The position numbers were made by a program, and so were the translations under genes. The notes beneath the pieces are model-generated. The model did no database searches. It was not told the origin of the DNA and was given only the letters and a program-made list of their open reading frames with translations. A stretch of 5,655 nt of DNA from Bacteroidales bacterium (GTDB taxonomy: Bacteria; Bacteroidota; Bacteroidia; Bacteroidales; UBA932): positions 1 through 5,655 of the forward strand of contig JAKSKC010000088.1 of the NCBI GenBank assembly GCA_024401945.1, given 5' to 3'. This document shows positions 1 to 5,655 of this stretch, one piece after another. How positions within the stretch are numbered: the stretch's first letter is position 1; every line of letters starts with the position of its first letter.

Positions 1-1192
1 TCCAGTATCCGATCATATCGGAAACCTTGAAGTTTGCGCCGAACATCTCGCGGATCCTGTCGGTTCCGCACACCTGGTCGTGCATCCTGTTGGCCTTGCC
101 GGCATACGGGTTATGCTCGGGATAAAGCTCGTGGACCGCCTGCATCACATAGAAGTTGATGAGGGTGAGAGGAGCCTTGGAATAATCCGTAAAGAAATAC
201 TGAACCCCGTGCAGGAGCTTGCCCTGGCAGTTGCCGAAGAAAGGCTTGTAATGGATTGCCCTCCAGGCCACACCCGGTATCTCATAGCTGTCAAGCGTCT
301 CTTTCAGCTTGTTTGCGTCCACCCACTCGGCACCGAATACCTGGAAAGGAAGGGTGTAGCCCACGCCGATATTAAGGAATTCAGCAGAGAAGTCCCCGAC
401 GATCCCGGCGCAAGGATAACCTATGGAATTGACCTCCTGAGGCACCTGAGGTGAAGGCAGGATCCAAGGAAGGTTGGTCTCCTTGTATGTCATCGACCTC
501 TTCCATCCCTTCATAGGAATGACGGTGAGCTTGCAGCGGCGCGCTTCCAGATTTCCCTTCTCACCGCAGTTGATACCTTCTCCGTTGATGAGAAGCGCCA
601 CCTCGCCCGGTGTCAGACCGTATACGTAAGGAATCTTGAATTCGCTGACATAGGAATAGAATCCCGGTTCGACATAATTGCCCTCGACCTTGAGTCCTCC
701 CAGAGGGTTCGGACGGTCGAGAACCATTACCTCGACATTGTTCTCGGCGCAGGCCCTCATCATGAGGCCCATTGCGCTGATGAAGGTGTATGAACGCGTA
801 CCGACATCCTGGATATCGTAAACGACCACGTCGAGGCCGGCGAGCATCTCAGGTGTAGGAGTACGGAATTTGCCGAAGATTGAGAGTACAGGAAGCCCTG
901 TAGCCTCGTCAACGGTGTCATCTGCGTGCGCACCGGCGTAGATGTCGCCGCGCACACCGTGCTCCGGAGCGAAAAGCTTGACGAGCTGCACTCCCGGTGC
1001 GTTGAAGAGGATGTCAATGGTGGAACGCAGTTCACGGTCCACACCTGAAGGATTGGTCAAAAGACCCACCTTCTTTCCCTGAAGTTCCTTGAAACCGTTG
1101 TCTCTGAGGACTTCGATGCCAGGTTTGACCTGGGCGAATGCAGTTGCTCCCGCCAACAGCAGCGCAAGTGCGATAATCTTACTTCTTACCAT
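1..1192 (-). CDS. namZ: DUF1343/NamZ-type exo-beta-N-acetylmuramidase, secreted, 3' end outside window
   Basis: The first 397 residues are visible; the frame is open at the left edge, so the C-terminus is missing, probably only a few tens of residues given a family length of about 400-430. Residues 1-20 form a signal peptide (basic start, LALLLAGA core, AFA|Q cleavage), so the protein is exported. Family motifs follow in order: LLTNPSG (44-50), FAPEHG (74-79), DDTVDEATGLPVLS (91-104), YDIQDVGTRSYTFIS (125-139), LDRPNPLGG (158-166), ILPSPQVP (244-251) and LPFQVFGAEW (281-290). Characterised NamZ proteins remove MurNAc from non-reducing ends of peptidoglycan fragments; the EHG glutamate (E77) is a plausible active-site residue. 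The segment around 266-280 (GDFSAEFLNIGVGYT) differs from the EGTN...GRGT version I remember for the family. The ATG lies inside the last codons of ampG, with a 14-base overlap. No strong Shine-Dalgarno is seen. Family call is firm; exact substrate is inferred. Confidence 0.92.
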   Translation of the reverse strand, partial: MVRSKIIALALLLAGATAFAQVKPGIEVLRDNGFKELQGKKVGLLTNPSGVDRELRSTIDILFNAPGVQLVKLFAPEHGVRGDIYAGAHADDTVDEATGLPVLSIFGKFRTPTPEMLAGLDVVVYDIQDVGTRSYTFISAMGLMMRACAENNVEVMVLDRPNPLGGLKVEGNYVEPGFYSYVSEFKIPYVYGLTPGEVALLINGEGINCGEKGNLEARRCKLTVIPMKGWKRSMTYKETNLPWILPSPQVPQEVNSIGYPCAGIVGDFSAEFLNIGVGYTLPFQVFGAEWVDANKLKETLDSYEIPGVAWRAIHYKPFFGNCQGKLLHGVQYFFTDYSKAPLTLINFYVMQAVHELYPEHNPYAGKANRMHDQVCGTDRIREMFGANFKVSDMIGYW

Positions 1193-2507
1193 ATTCCGGA
1201 TCAATGTTTTTCTTAGCGATGAATGTAATCAGAAGAGGGGCTATGCAGCATACGATAACCATCCAGAAGAAGCCCTTGTAGCCGAGCCACTCCTGCAGAT
1301 ATCCGGCGAACATTCCCGGAATCATCATGCTGAGCGCCATGAAGCAGGTGCAGAAGGCATAGTGCGAAGTCTTGAACTCGCCTTCGGAGAAGTACATCAT
1401 ATAAAGCATATAGGCCGTGAATCCGAATCCGTAGCCGAACTGCTCGATGGCGATGGCTATGCTGATGAGCACGAAATTGACAGGCTGGCATACGGCCAGA
1501 TAAACGAAGCTGAGGCAAGGCAGGGTCATACAGGCGGCCATCAGCCAGAGAGAGTTCCTGAGTCCCTTGCGGGATGCCCAGATGCCTCCGAGAATGCCTC
1601 CGAGGGTCAGGAAGATGACACCTATGGTTCCATAGGCTATACCAACCTCGGCTGTCTGCATCCCAAGTCCGCCGACCTCACGGGCGGCAACGAGGAACGG
1701 GGTGCACATCTTGATGAGGAAGGCCTCGGGAAGACGGAACATAAGCATGAATGCAATGGCGAGCAGAACGCCCGGCTTGCCGAAATAGGTGGTTACGGTA
1801 CGTCCGAACTCCTTGAAGATGGCCTTTACCTTGTCATTCCTGGCACTGTCCAGATGGGAAACGTCCCCGGCAGCCTTCGGAACGGCGAATGCGTGATAGA
1901 TGGTAAGGGCGCTGAGGAGTATCGAAGAACCGGCAAGGGTCAGCTGCCAGGCCAGAGGTATGTTGTTCGTCGAATTCTCGAGGATTCCGGCCACAGCCAC
2001 TATGACACCGTTTCCGAACACGTTGGCAAGGCGGTAGAAGGTGCTTCTGATCCCGACGAATATGGACTGGTTCTTCTGACTGAGGGCCAGCATATAGAAT
2101 CCGTCGGCCGAGATATCGTGCGTCGCCGATGCGAATGCGGCGAACACGAACATTATCAGAGTGAAAGTGAACATTCTCATAGGCGTCGTTCCCGCCGCTA
2201 TCTGTTCGGCGGAAGGATGCGGCAGGGTGAGGGTCAGGATGATGAAGGCTATTGACATTATAGCCTGCATCGCGATGATCCACCATCTCTTTGTCCTGAT
2301 GATGTCAACGAACGGGCTCCAGAGGAACTTGAACGTCCACGGAAGGTAGAGAAGCGAAGTGAACAGTGCCATCTGACCGTTCGGAACGCCCATCTTTGCA
2401 AACATCAGCACAGAGATGTTGTTCACAAGGAAATAAGGGATTCCCTCCACAAAGTAAAGGGTAGGCACCCACAGCCACGGGGTGCGTTTTGGAAATTGAT
2501 CAGTCAT
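1179..2507 (-). CDS. ampG: AmpG-like MFS muropeptide permease
   Basis: A 442-residue inner-membrane protein made mostly of hydrophobic helices, consistent with about 12 membrane spans of the major facilitator superfamily. AmpG carriers import GlcNAc-anhydroMurNAc (peptides) into the cytoplasm for peptidoglycan recycling. Recognisable signatures are PTLYFVEGIPYFLVN (15-29) in the first helix, WSPFVD (63-68) in the loop after helix 2, ATHDISADGFYM (128-139) in the fourth or fifth span, and an acidic EQFGYGFG (355-362) in a late helix. E. coli AmpG is longer, near 490 residues with extra helices; this compact form is what I would expect in Bacteroidota. The start ATG overlaps the stop of the upstream HIT-SpoIID gene by 8 bases (ATGACTGA), and its last 14 bases overlap the NamZ start. 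Placement next to NamZ supports a role in cell-wall sugar uptake. Substrate is inferred from family and neighbours; a related sugar carrier is possible. Confidence 0.88.
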   Translation of the reverse strand: MTDQFPKRTPWLWVPTLYFVEGIPYFLVNNISVLMFAKMGVPNGQMALFTSLLYLPWTFKFLWSPFVDIIRTKRWWIIAMQAIMSIAFIILTLTLPHPSAEQIAAGTTPMRMFTFTLIMFVFAAFASATHDISADGFYMLALSQKNQSIFVGIRSTFYRLANVFGNGVIVAVAGILENSTNNIPLAWQLTLAGSSILLSALTIYHAFAVPKAAGDVSHLDSARNDKVKAIFKEFGRTVTTYFGKPGVLLAIAFMLMFRLPEAFLIKMCTPFLVAAREVGGLGMQTAEVGIAYGTIGVIFLTLGGILGGIWASRKGLRNSLWLMAACMTLPCLSFVYLAVCQPVNFVLISIAIAIEQFGYGFGFTAYMLYMMYFSEGEFKTSHYAFCTCFMALSMMIPGMFAGYLQEWLGYKGFFWMVIVCCIAPLLITFIAKKNIDPEYGKK

Positions 2508-4680
2508 ATTGTTTCAGTGTGGATCCCGGATAGTAATGCTCCAGTATCTGTTTATAATTGTAGTTCCTGTATGCCATCACAGCGGCACCGATCTGGCAGA
2601 AGCCCACTCCGTGTCCCCATCCGCGGCCTGTCAGGACAACGGTATCGCCCTCCCAGTTCACGTCGAATGCAGAACTGTACAGATGACTTTCGGAGAGCCA
2701 TCTCCTTATCACCAGTTCCTTGCCTATGATGAGTGTTTTCTTATCTCCCACCACCTTCAGGAGTTTGAGACGGTAGGACGGCCCCCTTTCGATAGGGATC
2801 AGGTCGGTTATCGTGCCGAAGGCGATCCCCGAGCGACGTCGTACGAGTTCGCTGAGTTCATCCCTCGAGTACCTCTTCTCCCAGCGGTAGAAATGCTGGG
2901 TCTCGAGGTCGTAGTCGTTCAGGACCTGGGCGAGGACGGCCTTGTCCGAAGTGTTGCAGAAATCCGTTCCTCCGTCCTGTGGAGCGTCCGGAAGGGCGCG
3001 CAGATAAGGATAGTCCCTGTCCTCCCAGCAGGTGGAGAAGAGCTCCATCGTACCTCCGCAGCATTTGCTGAAACGGGCATCGCAGATGTCGTCCCCGCTC
3101 ATAAGCACCTGTCCCCAGGTCTCGTCGATCGCCCTGCGGACATTGGCCCCGACAGCCATCGTAAGTCCCTGGTAGCGCTGGCAGTGGTCATCCGCGCACA
3201 CATCGAAATTGCTGTGGTCATCGTGGTCCCACCACTTGATGTATACGGGCGTGCCGTCAGCGGCCGTGCGGTGTATCTCGTTCTCCGCATTCGTCTCTCC
3301 GCAGGCACGGTGCCCGATGTGCGACATCACCCACGAACGTGAGATCACCGAATGTGCCTTGAGATATTCTATCGTGGCGGAAGCCTTCATCTCGGAAGAA
3401 ATCACGCTGAGAAGATAGTTCTCCACGCCTATCCTGTTGATTGCTGTCACCTTGCCGTTCTCGACTATGAACCGCAGCGAGCCCGCGAATTTCTGTGTAA
3501 CCTTGCGCTGCCAGTGGAAATCCACGCCTATCACCACGTCGTGCAGGATGAACGACGGGCGGTCGAACATCGTGGACCTGGTGACGGCGTCGAAAGTAAG
3601 TTCGTCGTACAGGGCCCCGTTGTAATTGACCTTCCCGTTTTCACAACTTACCTTCTGAGGACCGGCGCCGTCGGAGATTATCTCGAACACGATCTCCTCC
3701 GCGCTCATTATCCCGACCTCCAGCTGGGGTTCCGTCCTGGTGAGCCTCCAGCATATCTTCTTTTCAGCCTCCGCACTTATCGACACCTCGTCGAGGATCT
3801 CAGCCAGCATCTCCGGGGTGACCTTTTCCATATCCCGGGCATCAGGGGTGATGAAGACTCCCGCCATTTCAGCCGCACCCGGGCTGATGGTCATATGGTC
3901 CTCCCCCTTTGAGAAATAGTGATGCGACCTGAGTTCCCTCCTTATTGTCACGAACACCCTGTATTCGCCGTCCTTCACATAGGCGTACAGGTTGAAACGC
4001 GGCTCGGTGGCGCCTTCTTCGATATCGCAGCAGTCCAGAAGCAGGTAGAACAGCTTGGTAAGGGATTTGGACGTGCTTGCCTTCAGGCAGTAGACGCCTC
4101 TCGTGAATTGAGGGAAATGATACAGGGTGGCGTCTTCGACGGAATTCAGAGGGCTTCCCGGATTGTCGAGGAATGCGTCCACGGCGTTCTCCAGCGGGAG
4201 AAGATGTCTCGGGCAGGCCTGGAAATGAAGATGGTCAGGCGCCGATGCCCCTGCAACCGGACCGTTGTAATAAACGGTATAATCCCTGTAAGTGCCGGCG
4301 AAGTCCAGCATGTCGGGAAGATGATGCCAGATGGCCTGCGGGATGTGCTCTTCGCGGGCGATCACCAGATGGCCGGGAAAAATCGGATACGGATTGATCT
4401 GAATGTTGTACTTGCGGTCCTTGCGTCCTTCGAATTTCAGATGGAACTGTTCCGCCGGTCTGTTTGCCACACACAGGAAGCAGGGACGTGACGCAAGCGT
4501 CTCAGGATCGATCTCAGCGGTGCTGGAAGCCCTCCGTGCCGGATTGTGCTGGAGGCGCACCTGCAGTCCACCGACATTCATCTCCCTGGTTTCCACGTTC
4601 TTGAGGGCGCGGAAATTAGCCGCTGCCATAGGCCACACCGACAACTGGTCGTTTATGAATTTCTCTATGTCGTTCATCAT
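2500..4680 (-). CDS. Fusion of GalT/HIT-type nucleotidyltransferase (DUF4922-like) with SpoIID/LytB domain
   Basis: This 726-residue protein has two parts. Residues about 1-300 resemble GalT, Ap4A phosphorylase and GDP-sugar phosphorylases of the HIT superfamily. They show CFLC (67-70), INPYPIFPGHLVI (95-107), REEH (109-112) and NGPVAGASAPDHLHFQ (139-154). H150-L-H152-F-Q154 matches the HxHxQ nucleotidyl-transfer motif, with H152 as likely nucleophile. C67, C70, H112 and H150 match the order of zinc ligands in E. coli GalT. Residues about 340-726 are SpoIID/LytB: GVENYLLSVISSEM (418-431, E430 in the place of the SpoIID catalytic glutamate), a Cys/His cluster CADDHC (495-500), FSKCCGGTME (537-546), GWGHGVGFCQIGA (687-699) and EHYYPGS (714-720). 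SpoIID enzymes are lytic transglycosylases of denuded glycan strands. No signal peptide or membrane helix is visible at the N-terminus. The ATG is shared with the upstream stop (TAATG); the next codon is also ATG. Fold assignments are firm; substrates, location and reaction are unknown. Confidence 0.87.
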   Translation of the reverse strand: MMNDIEKFINDQLSVWPMAAANFRALKNVETREMNVGGLQVRLQHNPARRASSTAEIDPETLASRPCFLCVANRPAEQFHLKFEGRKDRKYNIQINPYPIFPGHLVIAREEHIPQAIWHHLPDMLDFAGTYRDYTVYYNGPVAGASAPDHLHFQACPRHLLPLENAVDAFLDNPGSPLNSVEDATLYHFPQFTRGVYCLKASTSKSLTKLFYLLLDCCDIEEGATEPRFNLYAYVKDGEYRVFVTIRRELRSHHYFSKGEDHMTISPGAAEMAGVFITPDARDMEKVTPEMLAEILDEVSISAEAEKKICWRLTRTEPQLEVGIMSAEEIVFEIISDGAGPQKVSCENGKVNYNGALYDELTFDAVTRSTMFDRPSFILHDVVIGVDFHWQRKVTQKFAGSLRFIVENGKVTAINRIGVENYLLSVISSEMKASATIEYLKAHSVISRSWVMSHIGHRACGETNAENEIHRTAADGTPVYIKWWDHDDHSNFDVCADDHCQRYQGLTMAVGANVRRAIDETWGQVLMSGDDICDARFSKCCGGTMELFSTCWEDRDYPYLRALPDAPQDGGTDFCNTSDKAVLAQVLNDYDLETQHFYRWEKRYSRDELSELVRRRSGIAFGTITDLIPIERGPSYRLKLLKVVGDKKTLIIGKELVIRRWLSESHLYSSAFDVNWEGDTVVLTGRGWGHGVGFCQIGAAVMAYRNYNYKQILEHYYPGSTLKQYD

Positions 4681-5246
4681 TATAATAGTGCCGTCAATTT
4701 GGTTTCAAACAACTTGAGATCGTATTCAAGCTCAGGGGCCAGTCTGCCGCTCCCGAGCCCGGAACCGAGCTCCTCCAGGCTGCGGTAGGCATATTCCCCT
4801 GCCTCTTCCGAGGTACGGGACGGAGTCAGGCTGCCTATCGCCGCATACACTCCCACCAGCATCTTCTCCGTCGGGACAGTGTACATATACGTACCGAAAT
4901 ACTGCGGGTTGAGATCCACCGGACCCAACTGCAGGGCCGCCCTGCGGAAGATGGTTTCCTCGAAACACTCCCCGAAAAGCACGTGCCCGTACACCGGACA
5001 GTCCCATACCGCCTCCCCTTCCTTCTCTTCCGGATCCCGCTTCCTGAGTAGCAGCTCCCCGCCGCGATTTATCACATACATTCTCAGGTATGGGTGGACA
5101 AGCCTCCTGGCGTGACATACGTTCAGCCCCGCGCGCCCCACGACGTTGCCGCTGGACTCGACTACGGGCAGATGCAGAGTTTCATCAAGCGTCTCCGCAC
5201 CCCCTATGAGCGTATTGGAATCAGGTGAGTATATCAGTTCAAGCAT
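4680..5246 (-). CDS. Nudix-fold protein with degenerate Nudix box
   Basis: A 188-residue soluble protein and first gene of the operon. An N-terminal lead of about 45 residues precedes a Nudix-like core: HPYLRMYVINRGGELLLRKR (51-70), then WDCPVYGHVLFGE (81-93), similar to the isopentenyl-diphosphate isomerase branch of Nudix folds. The Nudix box GX5EX7REUXEEXGU starts correctly (G87, E93), but R101 is followed by R102-A-A-L105-Q106-L-G108. All three glutamates of the REUXEE part, which bind the catalytic metal, are replaced. Ordinary Nudix pyrophosphohydrolase activity is therefore unlikely; the domain may bind a nucleotide or sugar diphosphate, act as a regulator, or use other residues. The C-terminal SLEELGSG (156-163) and APELEYDLKLFE (170-181) fit the usual end of such folds. 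The ATG at 5246 is the only sensible start: an in-frame TAG lies 2 codons upstream and the next Met is residue 56. The stop overlaps the next gene's ATG by one base. Confidence 0.82.
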   Translation of the reverse strand: MLELIYSPDSNTLIGGAETLDETLHLPVVESSGNVVGRAGLNVCHARRLVHPYLRMYVINRGGELLLRKRDPEEKEGEAVWDCPVYGHVLFGECFEETIFRRAALQLGPVDLNPQYFGTYMYTVPTEKMLVGVYAAIGSLTPSRTSEEAGEYAYRSLEELGSGLGSGRLAPELEYDLKLFETKLTALL

Positions 5247-5252
5247 ACTCTA

Positions 5253-5260
5253 CAAAGATA
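5253..5260 (-). promoter_or_regulatory. Bacteroidota -7 promoter element of the four-gene operon
   Basis: The minus strand reads TATCTTTG, an exact match to the TAnnTTTG -7 consensus of the Bacteroidota primary sigma factor. Only six bases (TAGAGT) separate it from the ATG at 5246. No TTTG -33 box is found 19-21 bases upstream; that position is an A/T tract. If this box is used, transcription would start at or a base or two before the start codon, giving a leaderless or nearly leaderless mRNA. Confidence 0.6.
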
Positions 5261-5271
5261 GCCAAAAAAAA

Positions 5272-5287
5272 GTTAAAAATTTTTGAC
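5272..5287. repeat. A/T-rich near-perfect palindrome in the divergent promoter region
   Basis: The sequence GTTAAAAATTTTTGAC is an inverted repeat with a single mismatched pair, centred on AAAAATTTTT and preceded by an eight-base A run (5263-5271 region). It overlaps the -33 box of the tRNA promoter and lies where the -33 box of the opposite operon promoter should be. It may be an A-tract bend or UP-like element, or an operator; the sequence alone does not decide. Confidence 0.4.
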
Positions 5288-5312
5288 ATTTTCAGTTTTT
5301 GTAGTACCTTTG
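5282..5312 (+). promoter_or_regulatory. Bacteroidota-type promoter of tRNA-Asn
   Basis: TTTG at 5282-5285 and TACCTTTG at 5305-5312 match the -33 TTTG and -7 TAnnTTTG consensus with a 19-base spacer, which is within the usual 19-21. The start of transcription would fall around 5316-5319, leaving a leader of about 25 bases before the mature tRNA. The element faces away from the four-gene operon. Confidence 0.8.
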
Positions 5313-5318
5313 CCATCC

Positions 5319-5332
5319 CATTCCACGGAATG
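5319..5332 (+). repeat. Perfect inverted repeat in the tRNA 5' leader
   Basis: CATTCC-AC-GGAATG is a perfect 6-base inverted repeat that can fold as a 5-bp hairpin with a CACG loop. It lies between the predicted transcription start and the mature 5' end of the tRNA, so it would be in the part removed by RNase P. It could help processing or stabilise the precursor; this is inference. Confidence 0.4.
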
Positions 5333-5342
5333 AGTGAAATAT

Positions 5343-5416
5343 TCCTCTTTAGCTCAGTTGGTTAGAGCACCTGACTGTTAATCAGGGGGTCCTAGGTTCA
5401 AGTCCTAGAAGGGGAG
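5343..5416 (+). tRNA. tRNA-Asn (anticodon GUU)
   Basis: A complete 74-base cloverleaf. The acceptor stem is TCCTCTT (5343-5349) with AAGGGGA (5409-5415), containing one T-G wobble pair. The D stem is GCTC/GAGC, the anticodon stem CCTGA/TCAGG encloses loop CTGTTAA with anticodon GTT, the variable region is 5 bases, and the T stem CTAGG/CCTAG encloses TTCAAGT. The discriminator base is G5416, as expected for Asn. The 3' CCA is not encoded (CTCC follows), so it must be added after transcription. Confidence 0.97.
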
Positions 5417-5420
5417 CTCC

Positions 5421-5452
5421 AAAAGCGGACGACATTTGTCGCCCGCTTTTTT
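5421..5452 (+). terminator. Intrinsic terminator after tRNA-Asn
   Basis: AAAAGCGG-A-CGAC (5421-5433), loop ATTT, then GTCG-C-CCGCTTTT (5438-5450) form a long stem with one A-C mismatch, followed by a T run to 5452. It begins four bases after the mature tRNA end. Because the flanks are A-run and T-run, it could also stop transcription coming from the right on the minus strand. Confidence 0.85.
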
Positions 5453-5485
5453 CGTCCCCTTCAAGGACTTCGTCTTCTTAACCCC

Positions 5486-5593
5486 CGACCTTCGGTCGAC
5501 CCCTGTCAGGGGTATACGCCCTACGCTGCGCTTCGGGCGGCGACTCCGTCGGTCGCATCGCTCCCTTCCTGCGTCGCGGCGGCTGATGCCGCC
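5486..5593. repeat. GC-rich string of five inverted repeats, non-coding
   Basis: Five stem-forming repeats follow each other: CGACC-TTC-GGTCG (5486-5498), ACCCCTG-T-CAGGGGT (5499-5513), CGCCC/GGGCG with a 13-base loop (5517-5539), GCGAC/GTCGC with a 7-base loop (5540-5556) and GGCGGC-TGAT-GCCGCC (5578-5593). The stretch is much richer in G+C than the flanking intergenic DNA. No gene is credible between 5453 and 5655; the only open frame gives an arginine-rich, low-complexity product. It resembles REP-like intergenic repeat DNA, but I do not recognise a named family. Positions 5594-5655 show nothing beyond a short GGATATATCC palindrome (5640-5649). Confidence 0.55.
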
Positions 5594-5655
5594 TTCGCTC
5601 CGCTCAACAGCACAATCCGATAACTGAGAATTTAACGAAGGATATATCCGTTGTG

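Noticed and set aside
80..454. A 124-codon plus-strand open frame near the left edge
   Set aside because: It lies opposite the NamZ coding sequence, whose motifs are continuous through this region.
1089..2255. A 388-codon open frame on the plus strand opposite ampG
   Set aside because: It is antisense to a clear membrane transporter and the product is hydrophilic, rich in E, G, H and R, with no recognisable domain. Long mirror frames are expected opposite GC-biased genes.
2509..3342. A 277-codon plus-strand open frame opposite the SpoIID domain, plus further frames to 4788
   Set aside because: The opposite strand carries conserved SpoIID and HIT motifs throughout. These frames show no family motif, no promoter and no ordered arrangement.
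2500..4680. Artificial fusion of two genes by a sequencing error
   Set aside because: The frame is continuous, the linker (about 300-340) has no relic stop or start signal, and both domains keep their key residues. It cannot be fully excluded without homologues.
5436..5627. A 63-codon plus-strand open frame after the tRNA
   Set aside because: It begins inside the terminator and its arginine-rich product comes from the hairpin string; no start signal or homology is apparent.
5343..5655. tRNA-Asn as an integration site for a mobile element
   Set aside because: No repeat of the tRNA 3' end and no integrase gene are visible in the window, and the terminator directly after the tRNA looks native.

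Overview
The window looks like a chromosomal segment of a Bacteroidota bacterium, most likely a Bacteroidales member. Three things point there: promoters of the TAnnTTTG (-7) / TTTG (-33) type, coding starts without clear Shine-Dalgarno sequences, and the gene families themselves (a DUF4922-like HIT protein, an AmpG-type MFS carrier and a DUF1343/NamZ protein). Genus cannot be fixed from the sequence alone.

Positions 1-5246 are filled by four minus-strand genes, read right to left: a Nudix-fold protein with a degenerate Nudix box (5246-4680), a two-domain protein joining a GalT/HIT-type nucleotidyltransferase fold to a SpoIID/LytB domain (4680-2500), an AmpG-like muropeptide permease (2507-1179), and a secreted DUF1343/NamZ-type exo-N-acetylmuramidase that runs off the left edge (1192-1). 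Junctions overlap by 1, 8 and 14 bases, so this is almost certainly one translationally coupled operon. A good Bacteroidota -7 element lies just upstream of the first gene.

Positions 5247-5342 form a short divergent promoter region. A complete -33/-7 promoter there drives a tRNA-Asn(GUU) gene on the plus strand (5343-5416), followed by an intrinsic terminator (5421-5452). From about 5486 to 5593 there is a non-coding, GC-rich string of five closely spaced inverted repeats. I see no gene from 5453 to 5655.

Taken together, the operon reads as peptidoglycan salvage or turnover: NamZ releases MurNAc from glycan ends outside the cytoplasm, AmpG imports anhydro-muropeptides, and SpoIID domains cleave glycan strands. 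The odd element is the HIT-SpoIID fusion. It keeps both apparent active sites, including a full GalT-like zinc set and an HxHxQ motif, but shows no signal peptide. It may therefore place a lytic-transglycosylase-like domain in the cytoplasm beside a nucleotide-sugar enzyme. This is the best candidate here for undescribed biology; the rest of the window is recognisable.
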